A stretch of DNA of 64,000 nucleotides from Allorhodopirellula heiligendammensis (GTDB taxonomy: Bacteria > Planctomycetota > Planctomycetia > Pirellulales > Pirellulaceae), in assembly GCF_007860105.1 (NCBI RefSeq), contig NZ_SJPU01000004.1, positions 186,001 through 250,000 on the forward strand. The letters run 5' to 3'. Below the pieces are notes generated by a model, which was not told the DNA's origin, searched no databases, and worked only from the letters and a program-made list of their open reading frames with translations. Positions 19,825 through 29,305 of this stretch are shown here, piece by piece; the stretch's first letter is position 1, and each line of letters starts with the position of its first letter. The position numbers and the translations under genes were made by a program.

Positions 19825-21618
19825 ATGAAATCGCAATCATTCAAAACAATTAAAAAACTCGCCTCACGCTTCTGTGCAACTCGTCGCGGACGTCGCCGCC
19901 GGATGCTGCTAGCGGCATTCTTTACCGGCGGCTCGCTCCTCGCCGCGGCAGCTCCTGCTCTGGCGGCTGACGGTCCGCCTCCCTATCTCGGCGGAATCTC
20001 TATCCTCGTTCATGAGTTCGTTCCCGAAACGAACCTGTCTCCTGTCTTCAGCAAAGACCATGACTCTCTCCTCCCCCCAACGCCGCTCCACCGCACATCG
20101 ACTCAATTCAGTCAGTCCATCGCGGCAGCGGTCAGTGCATCTGCCGACAGAATTGGTATCCCGGTGGAGCAGTTTCTAGAACCCTACGCAGTGGTGGGGC
20201 GGCTGGGGTCGGTCACTCCAGACTCAAGCACCTATCCATTGCGGCCAATTGAATCGGCACCGTTAGCAACGACATCGCTGGAGAAATCTCCCGCCGCCGA
20301 TGAGAAACTCGATTTGGTCGCAACATCCCCAGCCGATCAACAACAGCAGACCACCGATGTCGCTGCACTGGATTGCTGGTGGCTTGGCGAGGACGCGTTG
20401 AATTGGATCGCTGAACTCTCCGAGACGGACGAGCTGTTCTTAAGTCCGACTGAGGAGTCAAGTGACCTCGTCGCCGACGAAGTGGTGACAGGTATCGGTT
20501 CGGCACCAGTGATCGCCACGATTCCAGACGCATACTTTCCTTACGACATCGCTCAGCGGGATATTGAACTGGACTACCTGGCGTTGACCACCGTTCAACC
20601 GATTCGTCCGAAGAACTATGTTGCCCTCGACAATCCGCCGCATGTTGAGAACGCTGCTGAAATCGCGATCGTGGAACCTGAAATTCAGAGTTCTCCCGAA
20701 TGTCTGCTCGAAGAGTTGATCCATGACACTAACGAATTTGCTGAGCAGAATAGTCTCCATGAGCTGACGCTCATGGCCGTGGGAGAAACCGTTGGAAGTT
20801 GGTTTGCATCGACGCTCGGCGAAACCGCCGAGACCGAGCAGCTGGCGGAGGACAGTTCAGATGAGCCGGTCACCCTGGCAGTATTGGCTGAGGGCGAGGA
20901 GCCCGTCGCAGACGGAAATCCGCCTGCTGACGCCGCAGCAGAAGCTTCCGCTGTGGTCGCCTCAGTGGAGGTTGTTGTCGACGAGCCCTCAACGCCTGGC
21001 GTTGAGGAAGTCGCCATAGCCGAAGTCATCACGATGGAGATTGATGGAGAGCTAATTCCGGCACCAATCGCCGACGACGCGCCAAACGCGGCGACAGAGG
21101 AACAGGTCGCCACTGACGAGCTGGAGATCCCATCGGTTGAAGAGGTCGCCGTGGCAGAAGTCGTTACCATGGAGGTCCAAAGTGAATTAATCGCGGTGTC
21201 GGATATTGACGCCGCCGCTGATGCGGATACACCGGAGCAATCCATCGTCAGCGAGACGGAAGGCCCCGCCTCCTCCGAAATTGCCGTAGCCGAAATTGCC
21301 GTGGCCAAAATTGTAGCGATCAACATGGAGGGCGATGAGCAATCGGGCTCTGGCGTCATGGAAGCTTGGGAATTGGACGTGATCGAGCAACTCGCGTCCA
21401 ACGAAGAGTCGGCACCGGAGGCCGTAGCCACCGCTGCGGATGAGCTGGCGTTGACCCCGCCAGTCGAAGAACTCACGCTGCTAGACGTAATCGAGACGCT
21501 CAATCAATGGCGAAGCAATGCGTTGGCAACGCTACTAACGCCAGTCGATGCGAGCGAGCTGCCAGCACCCGAAGTTGCTGAAAAGGCGGACACGTCCAGC
21601 GATAGCGTGATCCGCTAA
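19825..21618 (+). CDS. Acidic exported protein with internal repeats, unknown
   Basis: A 597-residue protein with a clear N-terminal export signal: a Lys/Arg-rich start (FCATRRGRRRRM), a hydrophobic core and an Ala-rich cleavage site near PALA-ADG (about residue 48). The mature protein is strongly acidic and Ala/Glu/Val-rich. Three imperfect copies of a unit beginning VEEVA(I/V)AEV(I/V)TME start near residues 393, 438 and 485, spaced about 45 residues, the third degenerate. Two Trp-containing segments (DCWWLGEDALNW; VGSWFAS) are the only aromatic-rich patches. No catalytic motif. It probably acts in the periplasm or envelope. Confidence 0.7.
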   Translation: MKSQSFKTIKKLASRFCATRRGRRRRMLLAAFFTGGSLLAAAAPALAADGPPPYLGGISILVHEFVPETNLSPVFSKDHDSLLPPTPLHRTSTQFSQSIAAAVSASADRIGIPVEQFLEPYAVVGRLGSVTPDSSTYPLRPIESAPLATTSLEKSPAADEKLDLVATSPADQQQQTTDVAALDCWWLGEDALNWIAELSETDELFLSPTEESSDLVADEVVTGIGSAPVIATIPDAYFPYDIAQRDIELDYLALTTVQPIRPKNYVALDNPPHVENAAEIAIVEPEIQSSPECLLEELIHDTNEFAEQNSLHELTLMAVGETVGSWFASTLGETAETEQLAEDSSDEPVTLAVLAEGEEPVADGNPPADAAAEASAVVASVEVVVDEPSTPGVEEVAIAEVITMEIDGELIPAPIADDAPNAATEEQVATDELEIPSVEEVAVAEVVTMEVQSELIAVSDIDAAADADTPEQSIVSETEGPASSEIAVAEIAVAKIVAINMEGDEQSGSGVMEAWELDVIEQLASNEESAPEAVATAADELALTPPVEELTLLDVIETLNQWRSNALATLLTPVDASELPAPEVAEKADTSSDSVIR

Positions 21619-21889
21619 GGATTGAGAAGTCCCTGCGTAGGGTGATTCATCCCCGTAATTCGTTGCGTGGACGAGGAGGTGCTCTCCAACGCGATACTGA
21701 CGCGTTGGGGGGCGAGCCGCCTGCACAGAATCAGCTGGAGCATTGCAGCGCGTGGATCTTCACATCCACCCTCCAACGCTCCGTGAGCATCAGCAGCGGA
21801 ACGATTGCCGACCGCGGCTGGCCCGCACGCCATACGATCCCGGTATACAATTCAGAAGCCTGAATTACCTTCAACCGGGAGATGATACG

Positions 21890-23149
21890 ATGCGATCGAC
21901 AGTACCTGCCAATGCAACCCCGTCTGACAACCGTACGCTGCTGGCGGTGTGTTCCGCATGGCTGGTATCAACGCTACTGGGAGCCCCTGTCTACGCAGTC
22001 GATTTCACCCCGCGAGTCCTCGACGCTCACCCCGGAAAAGTCGTCTATGCCGTGACAATTGCCGACATCAATAGTGACGGTGCGGACGACATCGTGTGCG
22101 TGACAGAAAGCCGCGTGTTGTGCTACGAAGCTCCAGATTGGCGGGCCCGCGTGCTACTCGATGGCGTGACTCAAACTGACAATGTGTGCGTTGCGCCACT
22201 GGATATTGACCGGGATGGCCATGTTGATCTAGCACTCGGTGCCGGTTGGCCCACCCAAGGTGGAACAATTCAGTGGCTCTCACGTGGCGAGAATATTGAC
22301 GATCCTTGGCAACTCTATCCCATCACTTCCGAACCATGGACACATCGGATGCGATGGGCAGATGTGCTCGGTAAAGGTGAGCCACAGCTGGTCGTCTCGC
22401 CGCTCAATGCGTCGGTTCACCCTGGGGGTGTACGTCTACTGGCGTTGGAGATTCCTGGCGATCCCCGCGTTGATCGCTGGAAGCCCACTCTCCTCAACAG
22501 CGATCTCAATCGGATGCACAACCATTGGTGTGTCGCGCCCGATGAACTTGGCATGCCAACTGTATCCAACGAGCAGCGTCCGGTAACTCTGACGGCCAGT
22601 GTGGAGGGGATCTCAGTGATATCGCCCGATCCTGATGCACAGCATAACTACAGACGTCTGACGTTGTTGCCAGGTGCTGACGGCGATGAGCCATCACAGC
22701 GAGGTGTGGGCGAAGTCAAACTGGGGCAACTGGCCGATGGCACCAAATTCCTCGCAACGATCGAACCGATGCACGGCACCCACGCGGTGGTCTACCTCCT
22801 CCAAGGTGCGCTGACGGACAAATCGCCCGAGCGAACGGTCTTGACCGACAAACTGCTCGGTGGTCATGCCGTGTGGTGCGCGGACATTGATCGCGACGGT
22901 AGTGACGAGATCGTCGTTGGCTACCGTGACGCCAATCCCGCGGTCGGCATCCTGCTGTATGATCGCCAGCACGATGGCAGTTGGACGGAGCAGCGCGTCG
23001 GGAACGAAGTCGCTTGCGAGGATCTGGTGGTTGAGGACGTCAACGGTGACGGCTGGCCCGATATTATCGCTGGCGGTCGGGCGACTCACAACTTGGTGCT
23101 GTATCTCAATCGCGGCGGCCGGACGCAACCCATTCGCGAACACGAATGA
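21890..23149 (+). CDS. Secreted FG-GAP/VCBS repeat protein
   Basis: 419 residues from the ATG at 21890, preceded by a GGGAG ribosome-binding site. A signal peptide ends near PVYA-VDF (about residue 36). The mature protein is a beta-propeller of FG-GAP/VCBS repeats, each carrying a calcium-binding loop: IADINSDGADDIVCV, LDIDRDGHVDLALG, ADIDRDGSDEIVVGY and EDVNGDGWPDIIAGG are the clearest, at both ends of the protein, with weaker blades between. Such proteins bind surfaces, polysaccharides or partners outside the cell; no enzyme domain is present. Confidence 0.85.
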   Translation: MRSTVPANATPSDNRTLLAVCSAWLVSTLLGAPVYAVDFTPRVLDAHPGKVVYAVTIADINSDGADDIVCVTESRVLCYEAPDWRARVLLDGVTQTDNVCVAPLDIDRDGHVDLALGAGWPTQGGTIQWLSRGENIDDPWQLYPITSEPWTHRMRWADVLGKGEPQLVVSPLNASVHPGGVRLLALEIPGDPRVDRWKPTLLNSDLNRMHNHWCVAPDELGMPTVSNEQRPVTLTASVEGISVISPDPDAQHNYRRLTLLPGADGDEPSQRGVGEVKLGQLADGTKFLATIEPMHGTHAVVYLLQGALTDKSPERTVLTDKLLGGHAVWCADIDRDGSDEIVVGYRDANPAVGILLYDRQHDGSWTEQRVGNEVACEDLVVEDVNGDGWPDIIAGGRATHNLVLYLNRGGRTQPIREHE

Positions 23150-23216
23150 GAGTGCCGGCTCGCCGCTTTCACTAGCGAAACCTCTCGACGGTGAATTTTC
23201 CACCGACAGCTCCCTG

Positions 23217-25640
23217 TTACTCCCTGACGATTAAGTTCTCAGCCGTTTTCACTAATCCGACAAATTCGGTGCGAAGTCCGTGAGGGTCCGAACCCATGGA
23301 GTTTTCGGCCGCTCGCTCGACGTTTTCATAGGTCCATGAGCCCACGAATGGACTGTTTCGCAGCAGCATCCCAAACGCGGCCACCGAGGTGGCGAATCGG
23401 AAATCCGCGTCTGCTTGATCAAACGGAGTCTGCGAATCGGTGAGCACTCGCGTCATCAGCTTGCTAGTCTCACCTTGCGGCGCCTTGTAGCGTAGTTTTA
23501 GGGTCAATACCTCGTCGCTCAGTGGTTTGTCCTGGGCAGATTCCTCGGTCGCCGGTTCCTTTTCTGACTCCGTCGAAGCATTGGGTTGATACTTCAGCGG
23601 ATCGACGGGAGGTGCGACGGCGTCAACTTCGACGCCTGCGGGAACAATCTCGTACAGAGCCGTCACCTGATGGCCGGCACCAATCTCGCCCGCGTCCTTG
23701 GTATCGTCATTGAAATCTTCCTTGGCGAGCAGGCGGTTTTCGTAGCCAATCAGTCGGTATGACGAAACCACCGCCGGATTGAATTCAATTTGAATCTTCA
23801 CATCTTTGGCGACCGTCACGAGTGTTCCAGCCAACTGATCAACGAGCACTTTTCGTGCCTCGGCGATCGTGTCGACAAACGCGTAATTGCCTTCAGCGTC
23901 GTTGGAGATTTTTTCCATCATCGCGTCGTTGTGGTTGCCCATTCCAAAGCCGAGCACGGTCAGATCAATGCCCGACTTAGCCTGCGTTCTGGCCTCACGC
24001 ACCAACGCGTCGGTACCAGTCATACCGACGTTGAAGTCACCGTCACTGCACAGGATCACGCGGTTGACGCCACCCTTGAGCAAATGCTCCCGAGCAGTGG
24101 CGTAGGCCAGTTGCAGCCCCGCACCGCCATTGGTGCTACCGCCAGCCTGCAATTGCGTTAAGGACCGGAGAATACGCTGTCGCTCTTCAACAGGCGTCGA
24201 ATCGAGTACCAAGCCGGCCGAGCCCGCATATACGACGATTGCGACACGGTCATCATCGCGTAATTCGTCCAGTAGCACCTTGAGGCCCTCGATCACCAAT
24301 GGCAGTTTATTCGGTTGGCTCATCGAACCGCTGGTATCGATCAAGAACACGAGGTTGCATTGGGGACGTTCTTGCTCGGTCAGACTTTTCGCTTGCAGGC
24401 CAACTCGTACGAGCCGATGTTCCGGATTCCAGGGACAGATCGTCGCGGTCATCGCTGCAGCGAACGGATCACTCGATTCGCCATCGATCGCAGTGGGACC
24501 GGTGTAGTCATAATCGAAGTAGTTGACCATCTCTTCGATCCGGACCGCATCGGGACGTGGCAGTTGATTGCTCTGCAGATAGCTGCGAACCTTGGCGTAG
24601 CTCGCCGTATCGACATCGATGGAGAACGTGCTCAGAGGATGCTCGGAAACACGACGGAACTCATTTTCGTCAAGCGGGGAAAACTTGTCGCCCGGTGAAC
24701 CTGGGCCAGTACCCTGGTCGGTCAGCCTGGTCTCCATGGGCATAGGCATCGCTAGATCGATACTGTCGGCATTACGTCCTAAGGTTTGGAGACGCGTGGC
24801 TTCACCGCCGACGCCCATCATGGCGCCGTCCATATCTGCATCCATGCTCATCTCCTCCATCGCCTCTGCATCCATACCATATTCATCCATGCCCATCACT
24901 CGGCTGAGGCGTGCAGGTTTTTCTTTGACCGCTGCGCCTGCGGCAGGCAAGTCCACTTCCTTTTTAGCGATCTCACCACGTGCACTCTCAGCCGCGAGGG
25001 GAGCTGAGGGAGGGGCAACACCTCGGGCAGTCTTCAAACTCCGAGTAGCCGCTGCCGGCTCGGGGCCGCCAGAGGTTCGCATGCCAGACTCCATCACTGC
25101 CATCTTTTCTTGCTCGGCGACCTCGACCGATGCGGTTTCGACGACCGATGCAGACTCCATCGACCTGAATTCGGTTGGTTGAGGCCCCCGTGTCACTTCG
25201 GCGTCAGTGATCAACTCATTGCTGGACCGTGCAGTCTCCAGTTCCAGGGACGGCGTTTCGTCGGAAACCGAAGTGCTCGCGGTCTGTACCGTTTGCATCT
25301 GCCACATTGGGACCGCGACGGCGAGCATGAGGATCGACGCGGCGACCGCCCACAAAGCGATTCGTAGCCCTGTGCTCGCGCCACCGACTCGAGGCTTAAC
25401 GGCGGGTGCAGCGGCCCCCGTGATTTCATCGCGACGGTCTGCGTCGAGCATGGGCGCCGGCATCGCTGCGTAGAATCCCGAGAGTTGTTCTGTTACGCGT
25501 CTCGCTTCGTCAACTGCTTTTGCCAAAAGCGGTTGCTGTTGCATCTCGGCTTCAAACTCGGCCGTCTCGGTGGGCGACAGCTCGTTCATCACGTACGCCG
25601 TGATGCGTGGATCGTCCCAGTATGGATTGGTTGTGGACAT
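23217..25640 (-). CDS. Membrane VWA-domain protein with anti-sigma-like N-terminus (YfbK-like)
   Basis: 807 residues from the ATG at 25640. Residues 1-90 (WDDPRITAYVMNELSPTE onward) resemble the cytoplasmic region of anti-sigma factors, without zinc ligands. One transmembrane helix lies at about 92-113. A disordered linker follows, with a strikingly Met/Asp-rich stretch (about 248-280). The extracytoplasmic part is the YfbK-type region containing a von Willebrand A domain with a MIDAS metal site (FLIDTSGSMS near residue 433) and a C-terminal domain. It lies directly downstream of an ECF sigma gene on the same strand, implying that it may hold or release that sigma factor in response to an envelope signal (inference). 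Confidence 0.85.
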   Translation of the reverse strand: MSTTNPYWDDPRITAYVMNELSPTETAEFEAEMQQQPLLAKAVDEARRVTEQLSGFYAAMPAPMLDADRRDEITGAAAPAVKPRVGGASTGLRIALWAVAASILMLAVAVPMWQMQTVQTASTSVSDETPSLELETARSSNELITDAEVTRGPQPTEFRSMESASVVETASVEVAEQEKMAVMESGMRTSGGPEPAAATRSLKTARGVAPPSAPLAAESARGEIAKKEVDLPAAGAAVKEKPARLSRVMGMDEYGMDAEAMEEMSMDADMDGAMMGVGGEATRLQTLGRNADSIDLAMPMPMETRLTDQGTGPGSPGDKFSPLDENEFRRVSEHPLSTFSIDVDTASYAKVRSYLQSNQLPRPDAVRIEEMVNYFDYDYTGPTAIDGESSDPFAAAMTATICPWNPEHRLVRVGLQAKSLTEQERPQCNLVFLIDTSGSMSQPNKLPLVIEGLKVLLDELRDDDRVAIVVYAGSAGLVLDSTPVEERQRILRSLTQLQAGGSTNGGAGLQLAYATAREHLLKGGVNRVILCSDGDFNVGMTGTDALVREARTQAKSGIDLTVLGFGMGNHNDAMMEKISNDAEGNYAFVDTIAEARKVLVDQLAGTLVTVAKDVKIQIEFNPAVVSSYRLIGYENRLLAKEDFNDDTKDAGEIGAGHQVTALYEIVPAGVEVDAVAPPVDPLKYQPNASTESEKEPATEESAQDKPLSDEVLTLKLRYKAPQGETSKLMTRVLTDSQTPFDQADADFRFATSVAAFGMLLRNSPFVGSWTYENVERAAENSMGSDPHGLRTEFVGLVKTAENLIVRE

Positions 25641-25692
25641 GTTCGTAACCCTATGAATTGATATGTGTTTGTTCGCTGGTGACACCGGTGTG

Positions 25693-26310
25693 CTAGGCGG
25701 TCACGAGTTGATCTCGCAGGGACGCGACCGCTTGGTGAAGATGAAAGCCGACGTTGGAGGTGGTCAGGCCGGTGACGTCCGCGATCTCGCGATAGCTCAG
25801 CCCGGCTTGCATGCGAAGCTGCAAAATCTCGCGTTGCTTCGGAGTCAGTGAGCCGATCGAGTCGGCCACGCGGCGATGTTCTTCACTGGCCAAGGCGGCG
25901 TCCGCTGGGGTGGGACCAGGATCCATCACCGCGGCTTCGGGGGCGCTGTCGCCCTGCTCGTCGAAGCCGCGCCGCGTGGCGAAGCTTTGAGGTGTTTTTT
26001 TGCGTTGCATGTCAATCACTCGCGTTCGGCAGACCGTGAACAACCAGGGTGCCAGTCGGGCGGCAAACTCGGCCAATGTCGGGGGTTCGTCACTACTAGC
26101 GACTTGGCGGGCTTTGCGACACAACTGCAAGAAAGTTTCTTGCACCGCGTCCTGAGCGGCGACTGGGTCCCGTAGGATGCCGCCAGCGTACGACAGCAGG
26201 CTGCGCTGATGCTCGTCGACGGCGCGAGCAATCATTTCGCTCGGGTCATCGGTTTCGTTTGCACCGCAGACGTCGCCGATAGCACCCTCAACAGCTTTGT
26301 GGGCCGCCAT
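25693..26310 (-). CDS. ECF-type RNA polymerase sigma factor
   Basis: A 205-residue extracytoplasmic-function sigma factor. Region 2 is around GGILRDPVAAQDAVQETF (-10 recognition and core binding). Region 4 near the C-terminus, LTPKQREILQLRMQAGLSYR onward, forms an HTH for the -35 element. A longer than usual linker, Gly/Asp/Pro-rich (about 115-140), separates them. It is followed 50 bases later by the VWA/anti-sigma-like gene, so the pair is probably one operon. A perfect inverted repeat (26371-26387) lies upstream between it and the divergent helicase gene. Confidence 0.88.
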   Translation of the reverse strand: MAAHKAVEGAIGDVCGANETDDPSEMIARAVDEHQRSLLSYAGGILRDPVAAQDAVQETFLQLCRKARQVASSDEPPTLAEFAARLAPWLFTVCRTRVIDMQRKKTPQSFATRRGFDEQGDSAPEAAVMDPGPTPADAALASEEHRRVADSIGSLTPKQREILQLRMQAGLSYREIADVTGLTTSNVGFHLHQAVASLRDQLVTA

Positions 26311-26370
26311 GGTGGTTCAACTCAGAATTGGAAAAGACTAAAAATGAGGCGAAACCGATCCGCCTACGAG

Positions 26371-26387
26371 TGACAACGTGCTTGTCA
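26371..26387. promoter_or_regulatory. Palindrome between divergent sigma and helicase genes
   Basis: TGACAA (26371-26376) and TTGTCA (26382-26387) form a perfect inverted repeat around CGTGC, 21 bases before the helicase ATG and about 60 bases before the sigma-factor start. Its position fits an operator for one or both genes; the binder is unknown. Confidence 0.4.
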
Positions 26388-26408
26388 TGACTTTATTAGT
26401 AGAAATCC

Positions 26409-29198
26409 ATGACACTCGCCCATCGTATCGCCGTGACGCCGCTAGGGCACCTTCATCTCGTCGCGGGCACGGACGAAGACGTCGCCTACGGGGTCGCGGC
26501 AGAATTGCCCGTGAAACTGGTTAAAACCTTCAAAGAGTCCCCCGCGGCGGGACTAAGCTATTCAGTCTCCTCACGTGCCGATGGTCCACTGCCCGCGCCG
26601 CTACAGTTCTGGCGTGCCTTCGCCAATCGGTATTTTACAGCTCTCCGGCGCAGCAATTCGACGGGTGGCGGGGATTGGCGGTCGCCTGAACCGCCCGACG
26701 CCGCGACCTTGAAGGAGATTCTGGCCGAGGCACCACCCATGCTGGGCTTGGAATACGCCAGTCCCGAAACGCTCGTCGAACTGTGGGATCTCCTCGATGA
26801 GCACACGTCTGTTCAGGCGAAACGACGCAAAGGTGGTTTGGCGGCGTATTTGCATTCGCTACGCCCCGAGTGGAACCTGCACGGTCGAGTGACGTTCCAC
26901 TTAGCCGAGAACAAGAAAAACCCTGAGCGTCCGTTCGCCTTTCTGGCAACGTATACGAGCAGTGAGACGACCGGCGCGACACCGCGTCATGTCCCACTTT
27001 CGGAAGCACTCAAGGCATCTATCTCCAGCGGCAATTCGGAGCAACTCGATGCGTTGCTCACGCCCGTCTCACGGGCGGCGGAGGCATGTCCAGCCATCGC
27101 GAAGCTGCTCGACTCCAAAGCTCTGTTTTCACCCCAGGCGTGGGGCATATCCCAAGCGTTTGAGTTCTTCTCCAGCGTGCCACAGATCGAGGATTCGGGC
27201 GTCATCGTCCGGATTCCCGACTGGTGGAACGCCTCTCGACCGCCACGACCGCAAGTCACTGTGCGGGTGGGTTCGAAGCAGCAAGCCAGGCTCGGTAGTG
27301 AGTCGCTCGACCTGGACGTGGGCATCACCCTCGATGGTCAGCCGCTGAGTGATGACGAGCTCGAACAGTTGATGGCCGCTCGCGAGGGCATGACTTTGCT
27401 GCGTGGGAAATGGGTGCAGGTCGACGCGGATCATTTGCAATCCGCCCTGCAGCAATGGAAAGATCTTCGCGACGCTCATGCCTCCGGGATAGGTTTCCTC
27501 GAAGGTATGAGATTGCTCGCAGGAGCGGCGATCACTGGTGACGACGTTGATGAATCGGTGCAGCCTTGGACACGGATCGAGGCCGGCGACTGGCTCCGCG
27601 AAACGCTGGGGAAACTGCGCAGTCCTAATGGCAAAGTAGAAATTACGGAGAACTCTCACCTGCGAGCAACCCTGCGTCCCTACCAGTCCGATGGTGTCGC
27701 TTGGCTATATTTTGCGACGCAATTGGGACTCGGTGTTTGTCTCGCCGATGACATGGGTCTGGGAAAAACAATTCAAGTCATCTCGCTGTTGCTACACCTG
27801 AAATATCCAGGTGGATCCGAGACCAGAGGAACGGCCAAGACGCAGCGTCAAGGAAAAACAAAGGGTGCGTCCAAAGTTGCTGCGAAGGCCCAGCAAAGCC
27901 GCCCGAGTTTGTTGATTCTACCCACCTCCTTGCTCGGCAATTGGCAGCGTGAGGTTGAACGCTTTGCCCCTGATCTGAACATGCTGGTCGCTCATCGCAG
28001 CAACCTCGATGCTGATACGCTCAAACGAATCGCGGCCAATCCCACCGCCGAACTGGCCCCGTACGATCTCGTGGCAACCACCTACGGACTGGCGCGTCGT
28101 CAAAAATGGTTAACGGAGATAGATTGGAATCTCGTTATCTTGGACGAGGCGCAAGCGATCAAGAACTCCGGTGCAGCACAAACAAAGGCAATTAAAAAGA
28201 TTCCAGGTCGTGGACGGATCCTGCTGTCCGGCACGCCGGTGGAGAATCATCTTGGCGATCTGTGGTCTCTATTTGATTTCTGCGCCCCTGGTCTGCTCGG
28301 TACCGCAGCCGCGTTCAAGCGTTTTGTGAATGCAAAAGACGAGGATGCACGCGCGCAACGGCTCGCCAGCGTCCGCAAATTGATTCAACCCTACGTGTTG
28401 CGGAGGATGAAGACCGATCCGCAAATCGTGCCAGATCTACCGCAGAAAACCGAAATGCGAGTTGATTGCGGACTGACCCGGGTGCAGACAACGTTGTACA
28501 AGGCCGTTACCGACGATCTTAAAGATTCCCTCGAGGTTGCTAGCGGGATCCAGCGTCGAGGGATGGTGCTGGGGGCGCTGATGCAGCTCAAACAGATTTG
28601 CAACCACCCCGCGTTGCATCTCAAACAGTCGGACTTCTCACCGGACGATTCGGGCAAGTTCTCAGAGCTTCGGACGATTGCTGAGACGCTGATCGAGAAG
28701 CAAGAAAAGATGCTTGTCTTCACACAGTTTCAGTCGATGTGTGGACCGCTTGCCGACTACCTCTCAGGTATTTTCGAGCGTGAGGGTTTGGTGCTTACCG
28801 GGAAAACGGCAACAAAAAAACGTAGCCAATTGGTCAATGAATTCCAAGCTGAGACGGGGCCACCGTTTTTTGTGATTTCGGTCAAAGCGGGTGGTACAGG
28901 GCTGAATCTCACGGCCGCCTCGCACGTGGTGCATTTTGATCGTTGGTGGAACCCCGCGGTGGAGGATCAAGCTACGGATCGAGCGTTTCGGATCGGCCAA
29001 AGACGCAATGTCCTCGTCCACAAGTTTGTCTGTCGTGGTTCACTCGAAGAGAAAATAGATGATATGATTCGCGACAAGAAAGCACTCAGTCGCGAATTGT
29101 TTGGTGCCCAGGGCAAAGACGAAATGCAGCTGACCGAAATGAACGATGCGCAACTTCTCGATTTCGTGTCGCTCGATCTCAACAAGGCAACCGCGTAG
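26409..29198 (+). CDS. SNF2-family DNA helicase/translocase
   Basis: A 929-residue superfamily 2 (Swi2/Snf2) ATPase. The N-terminal ~400 residues match the bacterial SNF2-associated region. The motor has motif I DDMGLGKTIQ (about 447-456), motif II DEAQ (about 578), motif III LLSGTPVEN, and motifs V-VI KAGGTGLNLT and DRAFRIGQ (about 830-865). A basic Lys/Gln/Thr-rich insertion lies between motifs I and Ia (about 480-505). Bacterial SNF2 proteins of this type move on DNA or remodel protein-DNA complexes. The SWIM protein gene follows on the same strand, a recurrent pairing in bacteria. Confidence 0.94.
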   Translation: MTLAHRIAVTPLGHLHLVAGTDEDVAYGVAAELPVKLVKTFKESPAAGLSYSVSSRADGPLPAPLQFWRAFANRYFTALRRSNSTGGGDWRSPEPPDAATLKEILAEAPPMLGLEYASPETLVELWDLLDEHTSVQAKRRKGGLAAYLHSLRPEWNLHGRVTFHLAENKKNPERPFAFLATYTSSETTGATPRHVPLSEALKASISSGNSEQLDALLTPVSRAAEACPAIAKLLDSKALFSPQAWGISQAFEFFSSVPQIEDSGVIVRIPDWWNASRPPRPQVTVRVGSKQQARLGSESLDLDVGITLDGQPLSDDELEQLMAAREGMTLLRGKWVQVDADHLQSALQQWKDLRDAHASGIGFLEGMRLLAGAAITGDDVDESVQPWTRIEAGDWLRETLGKLRSPNGKVEITENSHLRATLRPYQSDGVAWLYFATQLGLGVCLADDMGLGKTIQVISLLLHLKYPGGSETRGTAKTQRQGKTKGASKVAAKAQQSRPSLLILPTSLLGNWQREVERFAPDLNMLVAHRSNLDADTLKRIAANPTAELAPYDLVATTYGLARRQKWLTEIDWNLVILDEAQAIKNSGAAQTKAIKKIPGRGRILLSGTPVENHLGDLWSLFDFCAPGLLGTAAAFKRFVNAKDEDARAQRLASVRKLIQPYVLRRMKTDPQIVPDLPQKTEMRVDCGLTRVQTTLYKAVTDDLKDSLEVASGIQRRGMVLGALMQLKQICNHPALHLKQSDFSPDDSGKFSELRTIAETLIEKQEKMLVFTQFQSMCGPLADYLSGIFEREGLVLTGKTATKKRSQLVNEFQAETGPPFFVISVKAGGTGLNLTAASHVVHFDRWWNPAVEDQATDRAFRIGQRRNVLVHKFVCRGSLEEKIDDMIRDKKALSRELFGAQGKDEMQLTEMNDAQLLDFVSLDLNKATA

Positions 29199-29305
29199 CC
29201 AGGTTCACTTCCAACGTCGATTCCACCGTTTGACGACGGTACCGATTCTGGGCATGCAGCCCCTTGTATTACTTTTGCTTAATGGATTTTCAAGGATTCA
29301 ACTAC

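Noticed and set aside
20685-21503. 272-codon Ser/Thr-rich frame antisense to the acidic exported protein
   Set aside because: Its Ser/Ala/Thr composition is what the complement of Glu/Ala/Val codons gives; no start signal.
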